Positions 24,001-36,000 of a DNA stretch of 64,000 nt are shown piece by piece. Position 1 is the first letter of the stretch. Every line of letters starts with the position of its first letter. The stretch comes from Trichoplusia ni. Its lineage: Eukaryota; Arthropoda; Insecta; Lepidoptera; Noctuidae. The notes under the pieces are model-generated. The model searched no databases. It was given only the letters and a program-made list of their open reading frames with translations, and was not told the DNA's origin. A program made the position numbers and the translations under genes. Where the stretch lies: positions 17,833,328-17,897,327 of the forward strand of contig NC_039480.1 in the NCBI RefSeq assembly GCF_003590095.1, written 5' to 3'.

Positions 24001-27000
24001 AAATTCAAATGCTACAACAAATACATTATAACACTCAAATTTAAAGTAAAGGAGAAATCCAATTAACATTGACAGAGTAGGTATTAATCTAGGCGCGTTA
24101 TACCAGAGTAAAGCAGACAAAAAGTAAACAAAACCTATGTGCTCGCCCTCGCTCTACCCCTTGTCCAAATTATTAAATTTATTTAACTATTAATTTTAAT
24201 TATCACTTATTACGTCGTCGTCAAAAATGAATACTTTATTTAACTATAAACAACAAAACAATCTTTTACATCGGTAAACTACCTAATAGTTATAATGTCG
24301 AACCCAACGCCAGCGCATGCCACGAGCAGTGCGTACACGCACACAAACATAGCGTGTCGGGCGTTGGTGAGACATGCGACAGCGATAATATGGTTCCAGA
24401 TTTGTGATAAATTTGGTTGTGTTCCGTAATACCAAAAATTATGAATGAAAACTTATTATATGTCCACTTTTTTTTTGATAAATTGCAACTAGACTATATA
24501 ATCTGTGTTCCTATTAAAAGGATATTAAGAATATTAATGTTTTAAGTACAGAAATATTAAGTTCAAAACATGCTGTTAGCGGTGTTAAAATATACGAAAT
24601 GCAATTCGCTCGCATTTCGTAAATAGTGAATGTTTTAAACTAAAAGTTTAATAGGAACCTAGATAAATACCGTCTGTATCCGAATAACATAACTTTAAGT
24701 CGGTGATATGTTCGTAGCGACAATGATTTTGGTATTACGTTTGTATGGAAAAGTATTCGTTCACCGCACCCTTAATAAACGTAATCCTGATTAAACCTGT
24801 ACAATAATTTACGTTTCCTCTCTGCCTCAGCCTCGTCTTAACCTAAGACATTTTACAGGGTCTAGCTCAATCAGGAGCATGGGCTTGCTTCGACGAGTTC
24901 AACCGCATAGAGCTGGAGGTGCTCTCCGTGGTCGCGCAGCAGATCCTGTCCATCCAGCTCGCCATCTTGCGCCGAGAGAAGCGCTTCGTGTTTGAAGGCA
25001 CCGAGATCAGTCTCAACCCCACTTGTTCCGTCTTCATCACCATGAACCCTGGGTAAGGAAATAATAAAATAATAATAATAAAATAATAAAAGCGAATTTC
25101 TAATTTCTGCAACGTCAGCCAGTTTTGGTATACTTTTAACAAAAACTAGACAAACTAGACGATATCACACGATTGTCGTCTTGCCTAATGTAATGCTATT
25201 TTGCTTCCACTAGTTACGCGGGCCGCACTGAGCTGCCCGATAACCTGAAGGTGCTGTTCAGAACTGTCGCCATGATGGTACCGGACTACGCCATGATTGG
25301 AGAGATCACGCTTTATTCCAACGGATTCGTTAACGCGGGACCGTGAGTACTGCCTATTGTTTACTTGCGTTGATATTATGTCATTACGGCAGAGTAGTGT
25401 GATCATAATTTTTTTTTCGGTGTTTTTCATTTAGTTTGATCTCGCAAACATAAATCGTTTTTATGATAGTGAATGGAACATCTAAGTGAGAATGGAAATC
25501 CGCGTTACGTCACTTCTGTGTATAAATATTTGTGAAATCGTTACATTTTTCCGCCTCCTTAATCTTGAAAGCAGTTTAAATTTTTTGGGTCCATTTTTTA
25601 ATAACCTTGTAACGATATTAAAAGGTTATTTTTCTTCTGCAAAATAAGTTATTTACATTATAAGCCATGCTTCCAGCGAGACCGATTGATCAATCTCAAA
25701 AAAATTAAATTTACTTGAAACTTGTACTACATTCAATATGTACAAATAAATCTATGTCCTATCCACAGCTTGGCTCGCAAGATTGTGCAAGCCTACAAGC
25801 TATGTTCCGAGCAGCTGTCTTCACAGAATCACTACGATTACGGCATGAGGGCCGTCAAGTCCGTACTGCTGGCTTCCGGTGCCCTGAAGAAGAACTACCC
25901 GGAGAAGGACGAGGCCCAGCTCGTGTTGAGGGCCATCATCGATGTCAATATGCCCAAGTTTTTGTCGCAGGTTCGTTTTCAAATATTCTCATGTGAATTT
26001 GTCTGAATATTGTTTTGATGACTTCGTTAGATTAAGTACTGTTTTTGCTTGCTTCACCGTCTTATATTTGATCTATCAAATGCTATGGAATTATTACGAG
26101 ACTTCGACTGTTGTTTTAATATTAAGGCTGACTCTAAAATATCGGTCTTTTTTATAATTTTAAAGGTTTATAATTCGGAAACTTAGCACCCATACGTGCC
26201 TTTTATATTAAACACGTAATGGACTGATGTCAGTGTGTAAGTTACTCTGAATATAGAATATATGATGTCTCTTGTCATCAGGACGTGCCACTGTTCTCTG
26301 GTATATACTCGGACTTGTTCCCGGGAGTGGAGATCCCGCAGCCGGACCGCGCCGAGCTGCTCAAGTGTATTCTGAAGGAACTCGAGAAGAGGAACCTGCA
26401 GCCCACCGAGTGGTACCTGGATAAGATTATACAGGTACGAAAAAAAGATGTCGATTTTGAGGGTTCTGACGAGTTTTACGATTTAGTGTGTATGGTGTAA
26501 AAAGGGGACTCCATTTTTAAAGTGTTGCTTCCAATCAGTATGTAACCACGCTAGATACGGTGTTAGTAAATGAAATGGTTCAAAAATCACAGACGATGCC
26601 AGTTTAAGGCTAAGTTAATTCTTAATATCAAAATTAAGCAATCGTCGATGAACAAAACATACATTTATTATGTGGAGTTAATGGATTCAGACGGGGATTT
26701 AATATCATTCATTAACTCCATGGGGATGTAATATTTTTGGGTTTATACAGTAACCCTGAGAACTCTAACTCGGATTTTGTCTAATGCTCTTAGAGAGATA
26801 TATATTCACAAGTGAAGTATTTATAGATTTACGAGATGATGCTGGTCCGTCACGGGTTCATGATAGTGGGTCCCCCGATGGGTGGCAAGACGCAGGCCTA
26901 CCAGTCGCTAGCGGAGTCCCTGCGAGCCCTACAGCTGCAGAAGCCGCCGCCGAGGCACAAGGAGTTTGGCGCCATCTACAGGATCATCAACCCCAAAGCT

Positions 27001-30000
27001 ATCACCATGGGACAGCTGTATGGGTGCTTCGATCCGGCATCACATGAATGGTATGTGTGAATATTTTTTCTAAAATAAATCATAAACTAAAATTATGTCA
27101 ATGCCTTGAAATGCCCATTTGAACGGGAGAAGGAACAGGTTAAGAGTACTCTTACCTTAAGTTGTTTTAAATCGGTAAAACTTTCTACTTCATTGTTACT
27201 TTAACTGTCCCAATTCAAAGTAGATTAAACCTTTGGTCATTATTTGAGTAAATAACACTTTGGCGTAGACTTCTGCGTCCAACTTAGATTATTTTTGTAA
27301 TTATACTCGTTGTTATAACACTGTAGCCAGATTGTCATTTGCCAATTAGCAGTATAGGTTGAACCCTCATGAAAATAAAAGAAATCTGGTATCCAATTAT
27401 TAAACATAATCGTGTATTTGCCCAGGTCTGACGGCGTCCTGGCCATAGCGTTCCGGGAGTACGCGATGTCGATAACTCGCGACCGCAAGTGGATCCTGTT
27501 CGACGGGCCGGTGGACGCCGTGTGGATCGAGAACATGAACACCGTGCTCGACGACAACAAGAAGCTGTGTCTCATGAGCGGCGAGATCATACAAGTAATT
27601 AACTTATTCAGGAACTGTCGCAATTTTGAATATCCTCGATGATAAGTTTGAGGTAATGATTGAAGGAGCTAGAGATTGCTAATTGGAGGGGTTTGGGTCG
27701 AGTTTCTTGCTGAATGATGTTTCTTTGCAGAATTTTTGATTGTGTCGTTCATGATAATATTCCTTCTTTTCTATTAGGCATTTTGAGAAAACCGACAACT
27801 TCGACTTCTTATTATTTTTGCAGATGACGAACAAAATGAATTTGATCTACGAGCCAGCTGATTTGGAGTTTGCTTCCCCCGCTACCGTGTCGCGCTGCGG
27901 CATGATTTACATGGAACCAGAACAGCTAGGTATAGGTCCACTGTCGCAGCTGGCTTTTAATGATAATTCAGTTGAACGCTGTAATAAAATAATCCCAATA
28001 TTGAACTATGTCAGGTTGGCGCGCATTCCTGAAGTCCTACAATCAGTACTTGACGAAGAAGTTGATCCCGGAGCAGTTCGAGCTGATCCAGGAGCTGATC
28101 GACTGGCTGGTGCCGCCCATCTTTGATGTGCTGCAGCATCGGTGCACAGCCTTCGTCACTGTCGGGGAGATACACCAGTTTCATGTTAGTTTCTTTACCA
28201 AATGGGTGATATTTAGGTTTTCTCACATATATTTCTTAGCTGTCACATTATGGTAAACCCTGTAATATGAGTTTAGGGTGCTTGATATTAATAAAAGTGA
28301 AGGTTGTACTCGTACCATCGTAAAAAGTAGTTTACAGCGGTCATAAAATACAAAAATTAAGACTCTGTCTGTAGTAGCCATCATAGAACATTATTTTGGT
28401 CGGCAGTCATTCACTCGCCTGTTCACCTGCCTGCTGGACGCGGAGGCGCAGTTCAGCACGGTGTGGCTGCAATGCACCTTCGTGTTCGCGCTGCTGTGGG
28501 GACTCTGTGCTACTATTAACGGTAAGATAAAATAAGTTATTTTAAATAAACATTAAGTAACTAGTTTCGGAAATGTAACCAAAAATGTAAAGATGTCACA
28601 TTCTTTACTCTCGTTCCTAGCATCTTCTCCCATAGAAAGGAGCGTATTTTAGTAGCTTTGTCTGCTTACGAATCTAAACAATATTACAAAGAAATATTCT
28701 TCACATGTTTTATCTTCAATTCGATACACCTTGTAAGTACTTACCTACGCAGTAAAGTTCCAAAATATGTTACTTTGTAAAACTTGAATCAAATACTGAT
28801 ACCGTACAGGTGAAAGTCGCAAGACCTTCGACGGGTTCTTCCGGAAGCTCATCGAAGGCAACAACACCGCCCACCCGAAGCCCAAGTCCTTCAAGCTGGC
28901 CAAGAACCAGCTCTTCCAAGACAAGGACACTGTCTTCGACTATGTGTACGACAAGAGGAACAATGGAACCTGGATATCATGGATGGAGCTGGAGAAGGAA
29001 GCGCCTTTACCTGCTAATGCTAAGGTTATTCGCATTGTTTAGTGGTATATCTAGAGAGCTGATGTAATTACTGTCGTGTAGTGATAGTTATGTTATAAAA
29101 AAACTGATATGAGATGCAGGAAAGGGAGAAGCCCTTTCCTGCATCTCATATCAGTTTCAGGTCAGAGTAGGAAAAACTCAAATTATAGCTATGGGATATT
29201 GACGGCAACAAAAACAACGTTCTTTAATTATTTAATATTTACATTGATCTTAACAATTTCCAATACAGAGGAAATGCTTTTTTTCAGACAAGGTTTTTGA
29301 TTTAATTACACAAAAAGAATTGTCTAAAACAATCTGTGTAACCAATTTGACAACTTTTCAGGTGAACGACCTGATAATCTTAACAAACGAGAACGCTTGC
29401 CTGCGTTACTTCGTGAACAAGATGGTGAAGTCGAAGATCCCGATCCTGCTGGTGGGCCCCACGGGCACGGGCAAGTCCTCGCTCATCATCAACTTCCTGC
29501 TGTCCCTCCCCAAGGAAAAATACATCACCAACACCATCAACTTCTCTGCCAGGACCACTGCTAATCAGGTTTGAAGCCTTTGCTTTTAAAAAGTTAACAT
29601 AATATTTTTTTTACTTCCGATAGTGTTTTTACACGATCAAGAAACTTAATTTGGATCTTTGCTTTTCAGACTCAAGATATTATCATGTCGAAAGTAGACA
29701 GAAGAAGAAAAGGTGTATTTGGGCCTTCTATGGGCAAAAAGGTTTGGATTTCTCTATTTATTTTAAATTAAATGCAAATTTACTGCGATTTTGACTTTTT
29801 CGATTTTTGATCTTTTGCATATTCCCTACTGTTTACCTCTATTAAAACCCATATTTTTTCCAGGTGCCCCTCACACTTTTTTATTTTTTATAACTGATGT
29901 GTGCGTCTGTGTTCCAGTGTGTACTATTCGTGGATGACTTGAGCATGCCTCAGAAGGAGCAGTATGGCGCGCAGCCCCCGCTCGAGCTGCTGCGGCAGTG

Positions 30001-33000
30001 GATTGACCATGGACACTGGTACGACCTCAAAGACATGGTCAAGCAAGAGGTCGTCGATGTGGTGAGTTCTAAGCTCATTTTCACTGAATGATTTAGTTTT
30101 TACAATCTTTATAATTGTTTGTCTTCTGACAAGGATATATCTTGAGAGTACACCATTGCATAGTAAGGATAACAAGTCAATTCAGAATAATTCAGTTCCA
30201 AAGTGATAAATGTATATTTTTGATTTGATTCCGTTATTTAAGACTCGTGATTCGTTAGAAATTAGGTTTAAAGTCCCAAAATTCAACAAAACTAGTCTAG
30301 CCGTTTAAGTGTAAAAGAGAACCATTCACCTGTCGCGGTATATGATACGTAAGGATTGAACTATTGTCATTGTTTCAGCTGTTCGTATCAGCCATGTTGC
30401 CTCCCGGTGGCGGGTCCAACCTCATTTCCTCCCGGCTGACGCGACATATGCTTCTCATCACTCTGGACTCCTTCGAAGACAATACGCTGAACAAGATATT
30501 TGTCACTATCATGGACTGGCACTTCGCTAAAGGTTTCAATGAGACCATCCAAAGAATGGCCAAAGTACGTTCTTCCTTTACCATTAAGACAACCGCTTGT
30601 ATTTATTTTTATAGTAAATAGCTAATGTGAGAAAATAATCGTTGAGAATTATGTTTTAGTAAAACTAAACGTCTTATTCAAACAAAAATATGATTTCTAC
30701 CGATAACTGCCTGTTATTACAGCTAAAGTTTCAAAGATTTACCACAATAATGTATCCCTAGGCTGTAGTAGCAGCCACGATGGAGGTATACAAAACGGTG
30801 ACTCTTCAGTTCCTACCGACGCCGAGCAAGTGTCACTATCTGTTCAACCTCCGCGACTTCGGCAGAGTGATTAAAGGTGTCCTCCTGGTACCGGCCTCTC
30901 ACATGAAGGAGCTCAACAAACTGGTCATCCTGTGGATACACGAGGCGTACAGGGTCTTCTATGATAGATTAGCTGATGATGCTGACCGGTAAGTACGTAA
31001 TTATTATGGACAGTACGTCATCAAATAGTTAGGGTTCATGTAAGTTTCCTGAATGTGATCCTATCATTGAATACTTTTAAGAACAACAATTTAATGCACG
31101 GTTCATCTTAAGTCCATTTTTTGGTTTGATGTCATTAATTTTTAAACTAAAAATACAAGTTACAATTTTGTACTTTAATATTTTAATAATTAATAGATAT
31201 TAACTTCTTTGTGTCGGTAAATTAATAGCTCTGAAATCTCTTTACAAGCTAAACATGATTAATATCTTCAGCCTGAAGTTATTCGACGTGGTGTACAAGG
31301 CGGTGTACAACCAGTTCCGCGTGCACATGGACCAGGTGCTCAACGAGATGGGCTACATCCCCGAGGGTGAGAAGTGCAGCAACAAGCACGCCTGCAACAT
31401 CTTCTTCGGGAATTACATGGAGCCCGATGCTGACCCTAAGATATATGATCAGGTAGGTACAAAATAAAAAAAAGGCTTGAAAAAGTGGTAATGGAAAAGG
31501 AATGACTTTATCATGCGGTATAGAGAACTAGGGGACCATACGGGGTAACTTTAGATCTTAGTTTCTTTTTTGATATAAGCATGGTAGCTTTCAGGTAATA
31601 CTGCTTATTATGGTGTCTAGTACGACTGTTGCTTACAGGCCGAGCTCCGAAACCATCCATTTTCCCTAAAAAAAAATCAATTGTATACATTTTATCCATT
31701 AGGTTCAGGATCTGGAGGACATGACAACGAAGATGGAGTATTACTTGGAGGAGTACAACGTGGTGTCCTCCTCACCGATGGCGCTGGTCATGTTCCGGTA
31801 CGCGCTCGACCACATCTCACGGTGTACGAGGGTGCTCTTACAAGATAACGGTGAGTCTAACTTAGTTTGGAGGGGACTACTGGTAACTGGTTACTGGTGA
31901 TGCTCCCGTATACGTAGACTCCAAGTCAGCCCATTGTGCGTTAGGTTGTTTGGCAGGCTGTCAATCCATATTTTGAGGGGAATGTGCGATTATTTTATAC
32001 AGCTTCCAAAGTTAAAAAACGATCACTCTAAAGCTGGAGTATTTATGAAGATCCTGTACACGATATTCAAAGATCACCTTAATTACACTAAGTTTAATGC
32101 CATAAGAGAATTGAATCCGAAATACGAATCACAGCTTTTGTTGGCAAGGTGATTCTTAAGGGATTGATTGAAGACTCTAATAATTTCTAACAGTTTCATG
32201 ATGCAGTCGTAGACAATGATTGCGGATTATTTTGCTTGTAGGTAACTTGCTCCTTGTTGGCGTGGGTGGTAGTGGCCGGAGCAGTGCTGTCAAACTGGCC
32301 GCTAGTATTCTGGAGATGAATGTCATACAGGTGACACACCATTACATACATACATCTGCAGAATGAGTTACCTAATTGTATAGTTCTTTTTACCTCTTAG
32401 AAGTACTTCTAAAGTAGTAAACCAGTTTTCTTTTCTAGATTGAAATATCTCGAGTGTACGGTCAGAACGAGTGGCGCGATGATATCAGAAAGATGTTGAT
32501 GAAGGCTGGTATTATCGGAAAGCCTCTTGTCTTTCTGTTTGCGGATAACCAGGTAAAATACAAAGTTCTAAGGCTGTGCTGAGAGCTCTTGAGTAAGAGT
32601 GAGATAATCTACACTATGCTCAACGGCATCTTGCTCCCACAGCGATAAAAGTCCGTTTTCTTAATTACATATCTTGGGGTCTCTAGGACTACTGATCTTT
32701 ACTTTTACTGTTTTTCTATACAGATAATGTACGAAGGCATGGTGGAAGACATAAACATGCTTCTCAATACTGGCGACATTCCTAACATCTACGGTATGGA
32801 TGAAAAGGTGGAGATCCTCGATAAAATGCAGGCGGCGGTCAGGGAAACGGTGAGTTACTTTACAACAACACTCTTAAAATTGAACGTAAGATAATGTCCT
32901 CGGCGGTAAATTGTTATGCTACTGATGGTACTAGATGGAAGAACTTTAAGCAATTTAATTGTCGTCGTAATATTTATTCTTGCTTGAATAGGGCAAGAAA

Positions 33001-36000
33001 ATCGAGACGACTCCGCTGGCCATGTTCGGTTTCTACGTGGAGCGAGTGAAGGCGAACCTCCGCATCGTGATGGCGATGTCGCCCATCGGAGATTCCTTCA
33101 GGAACCGCCTTAGGATGTTCCCGTCGCTCATCAACTGCTGTACTATTGATTGGTAAGCTCTTCATTAGTAAGATGTTTTACAATATCTTTCGTCAAGGTG
33201 ATTCATTCTTAAATGATAGAATGGTTTAGTGACCGCGGTGGGAATAAAAATCCCTCCCGCTGACGTCAGTTTGATTCAAGACCCCGCCGCCGCGTCAGAT
33301 TATGGTTGAGTCCGAAACAAGTCGAGCAATACCGATTAATACGAGTGACTAAACCATTCTAAGTATAATTTAGGGATAAAAAATGCGAGGGATGCCCATG
33401 GAGAACGTTGCTGACGTTGATTAACCGCAAGGTATCTTGTAGGTTCACAGCGTGGCCGCCCGAGGCGCTGGAGCGCGTGGCCAACATGTTCATCAACTCG
33501 ATGGAGAACGTGGAGGACGACCTGCGCGTCTCCTGCGTCGAGATGTGCCAGCTGTTCCACATGAGCGTCGTGCAACTCAGCGATAGGTCAACAAACATAT
33601 TCTTCTTTTGTGGTTTTTAATAATTCGATGATACATTCCCAAAACCCAGCCGAAATGAGGCTGATCACGAATGGACTTCAAAAATGGTAATACGTTATTT
33701 TCATTCAATCAATATAAAGGGAAGCATTTCCTAACACGGTCTATGTTTACTAAAGTTAAATTGGAAATTACCTAAAAGTTTTAACAAGTTTCCAGCGGTA
33801 AAACTGTCACTATTGGCTGTTATTGTATATAGAATGCTCTAAATAAAATGTTTCAAACGTTACATTATATACACAAAATAATAAGTTACATTTTTACCAC
33901 AGGTTCTACAAAGAACAAAAAAGAATGGTCTACGTGACTCCGACCAGCTACTTGGAGTTGATTAAGGCTTTTATGGATCTATTCACCATTAAAGTGGATC
34001 AGATCACCAAATCGAGAATAAGGTAAGAAGACTACCTTTGCCATTTACATAATCATATTATTTTGCACCTACTAACAGAAACGGTTTGATAGATTCTATG
34101 TGACTGACAAAGCGTTAAGAGAATTTTGAACTTTTGACTTACAATCTCCTGCCTACAAAACAAACGTAAGCTAAACCCTATTACCTATTGTTTTAGATAC
34201 GAAACAGGTCTAGAACAGCTGGACTTCGCAGCCGGCCAGGTGGCGGTGATGCAGCAGAACCTGAGAGACCTTCAGCCACAGCTCGTCGAGACCTCTGACA
34301 AGACGGAAAAACTTATGATCAAGATCGAACAGGATACCGTCGTTGTGGAGAAACAGAAAGAAGTAAGTATTATCAGACACGATACGTGTGATATTCAAAT
34401 TGAGTTGCGACTTGAGTAGGACTGGTTAGACTTTCGTAAAAAACGGGCCGTTTCCAATATGCATGCAGTGTTCAGGTATCGAACTTGAGTTCTTGACTGG
34501 TATCATACCTATCCGTGTCTGACTGGTATAAAAAAGAAAACTTGAGTGCAACTGACTTTGATACCTCCAGATAGTGGGAGCAGACGAAGCTCTGGCCAAC
34601 GAAGCGGCTGCAGCAGCGCAAGCCATCAAGGACGACTGCGAGTCAGACTTGGCGGAGGCGGTACCAGCGCTCGAAGCTGCTCTCAACGCCCTCAATACCT
34701 TGAAACCAGCTGATATCACTCTGGTGAAGTCCATGAAGAACCCGCCGGCTGGAGTCAAGCTGGTTATGGAAGCGGTGTGCGTCATGAAGGGGATCAAAGG
34801 TGATAGGAAGATGGATGCCAACGGTACGTATATTTTATGCAAGATTTGTATTATGATGATTTACAAGGTTTGCAGTAAAAAAGAGCGAGGTGTTTTTTTT
34901 TTGTTTGAAAAAACCGAAAGTGGTTTAAACCAGCGGTGGTGGAGAGTGAAACAAAAAACTTTAAATCGAAGACCGAAGAAAAAAGTTTTTTGTTTATTGC
35001 ATCTCCTTTTCTTCACCTTGATTGGGGGTCGCCACATTTTTTTCTCCTATATCTCGTCACTTTATATGTCACCCATTGATTTTCTTATAAGAGAGAAAAA
35101 AGTCACCCAAATAGTAACATTTTTCTCTACCCGTCTATTCAAAAGGTGTTATTAGACTTTCTAAGAACGGCTATGCATATGTATGAAACATTTTCATATT
35201 TTTACAATATGGTCACTAGGGAAACCATACGAGGACTACTGGGGTCCATCGCTGAAGATGCTGGGAGACATGAAGTTCCTGGAGAGCTTAAAGAACTACG
35301 ACAAGGACAACATACCGCCGCCCATCATGAAGAAGATTAGGGATAAGTAAGTGTGATGGATTTTATGGTGTACTTACCGTGGTAATTACCATTTTGATCA
35401 AGTGCTGCATTGTTGGAATTTGCTTCTTACGGAGAAAGCGAATAAGATAGTTAATAATTTAACCGGTATTTTTTTATAGATACATTCCGGATCGCGAGTT
35501 TGATCCTGCTGTGATATCGAAGGTGTCATCAGCCTGTGAGGGGTTGTGCCGCTGGGTGCGAGCGATGGATGTCTATGACAGAGTTATTAAGGTATGTACT
35601 CCAATACAAAGCAGTTTAAACTAATATCGCACTTTAAAAATGTCTTATATAAAAACATGATTATACTATACCTGCAATCGTAATGACATAATGTTTTTTG
35701 TGCAAACTAATATCTATGAGGCTTATTTCAGGTGGTAGCGCCGAAGAAAGCCGCCCTTTTCGAGGCAGAGTCTGAGTTGCAGGCGCAGATGAACACGCTC
35801 AACGCCAAGAGAGCGCAGCTGCAGGCTGTCCTCGACAAGCTACAGGTGGGTTCTAATAATTTAATTAAGCGCGTTTATTGCAAGCCTTCATTAAGAGACT
35901 TCTACTATGTATAACTCTAGACTGGTGCAGGTAATATTGATATTTAGGTAGGACGTTATTAAAAAAAATTGACCAACATAACATGTAAGTATTTACTTTT

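Larger units (their letters stand above)
20732..24763. mobile_element. Approx. 4-kb long-TIR element with THAP ORF
   Basis: The outer parts are long inverted repeats. The left arm (about 20732-20965) has atgaacgaaaacttttcaat, ttaaacttttagtttaaaac and aacaccgctaacagcatgtt. The right arm (about 24450-24763) carries the reverse complements in mirror order. More internally, gcatgtctcacca (about 20980) mirrors tggtgagacatgc (about 24365). Inside is a THAP zinc-finger frame, the DNA-binding domain of P-element-type transposases, but no catalytic domain was seen. At least four unrelated repeats are nested inside, so the copy is old and non-autonomous. Superfamily (P-like or another long-TIR group) is inferred. 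No clear target-site duplication was found. It sits in one dynein intron. Confidence 0.65.
19995..25970 (+). other. Dnah3: Dynein exons 24-27: AAA1 (residues 1465-1696)
   Basis: Exons 19995-20163, 24859-25052, 25214-25342, 25769-25970. AAA1 is the main ATPase site. The Walker A GPAGTGKTET is in exon 24 and the Walker B ACFDEFNRIELEVLSVV in exon 25, with NPGYAGRTELPDN (sensor region) split between exons 25 and 26. Exons 24 and 25 are separated by a 4.7-kb intron, the largest in the gene, filled by a transposon. The splice is phase 0 and uses intact signals (AAG|GTAAAG; ttttacag|GGT), so the insertion need not disrupt the protein. Confidence 0.9.

Noticed and set aside
29101..29157. Transcription terminator hairpin
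   Set aside because: Bacterial-type terminators are not applicable in an animal intron.
32262..32290. Loss of catalytic Lys in the dynein AAA4 P-loop (GVGGSGRS)
   Set aside because: Arg at this position is usual for AAA4 of axonemal dyneins, so it is not a lesion.
34574..35155. 193-codon ORF as a separate gene
   Set aside because: It is dynein exon 49 read through its donor at 34823 into intron sequence.
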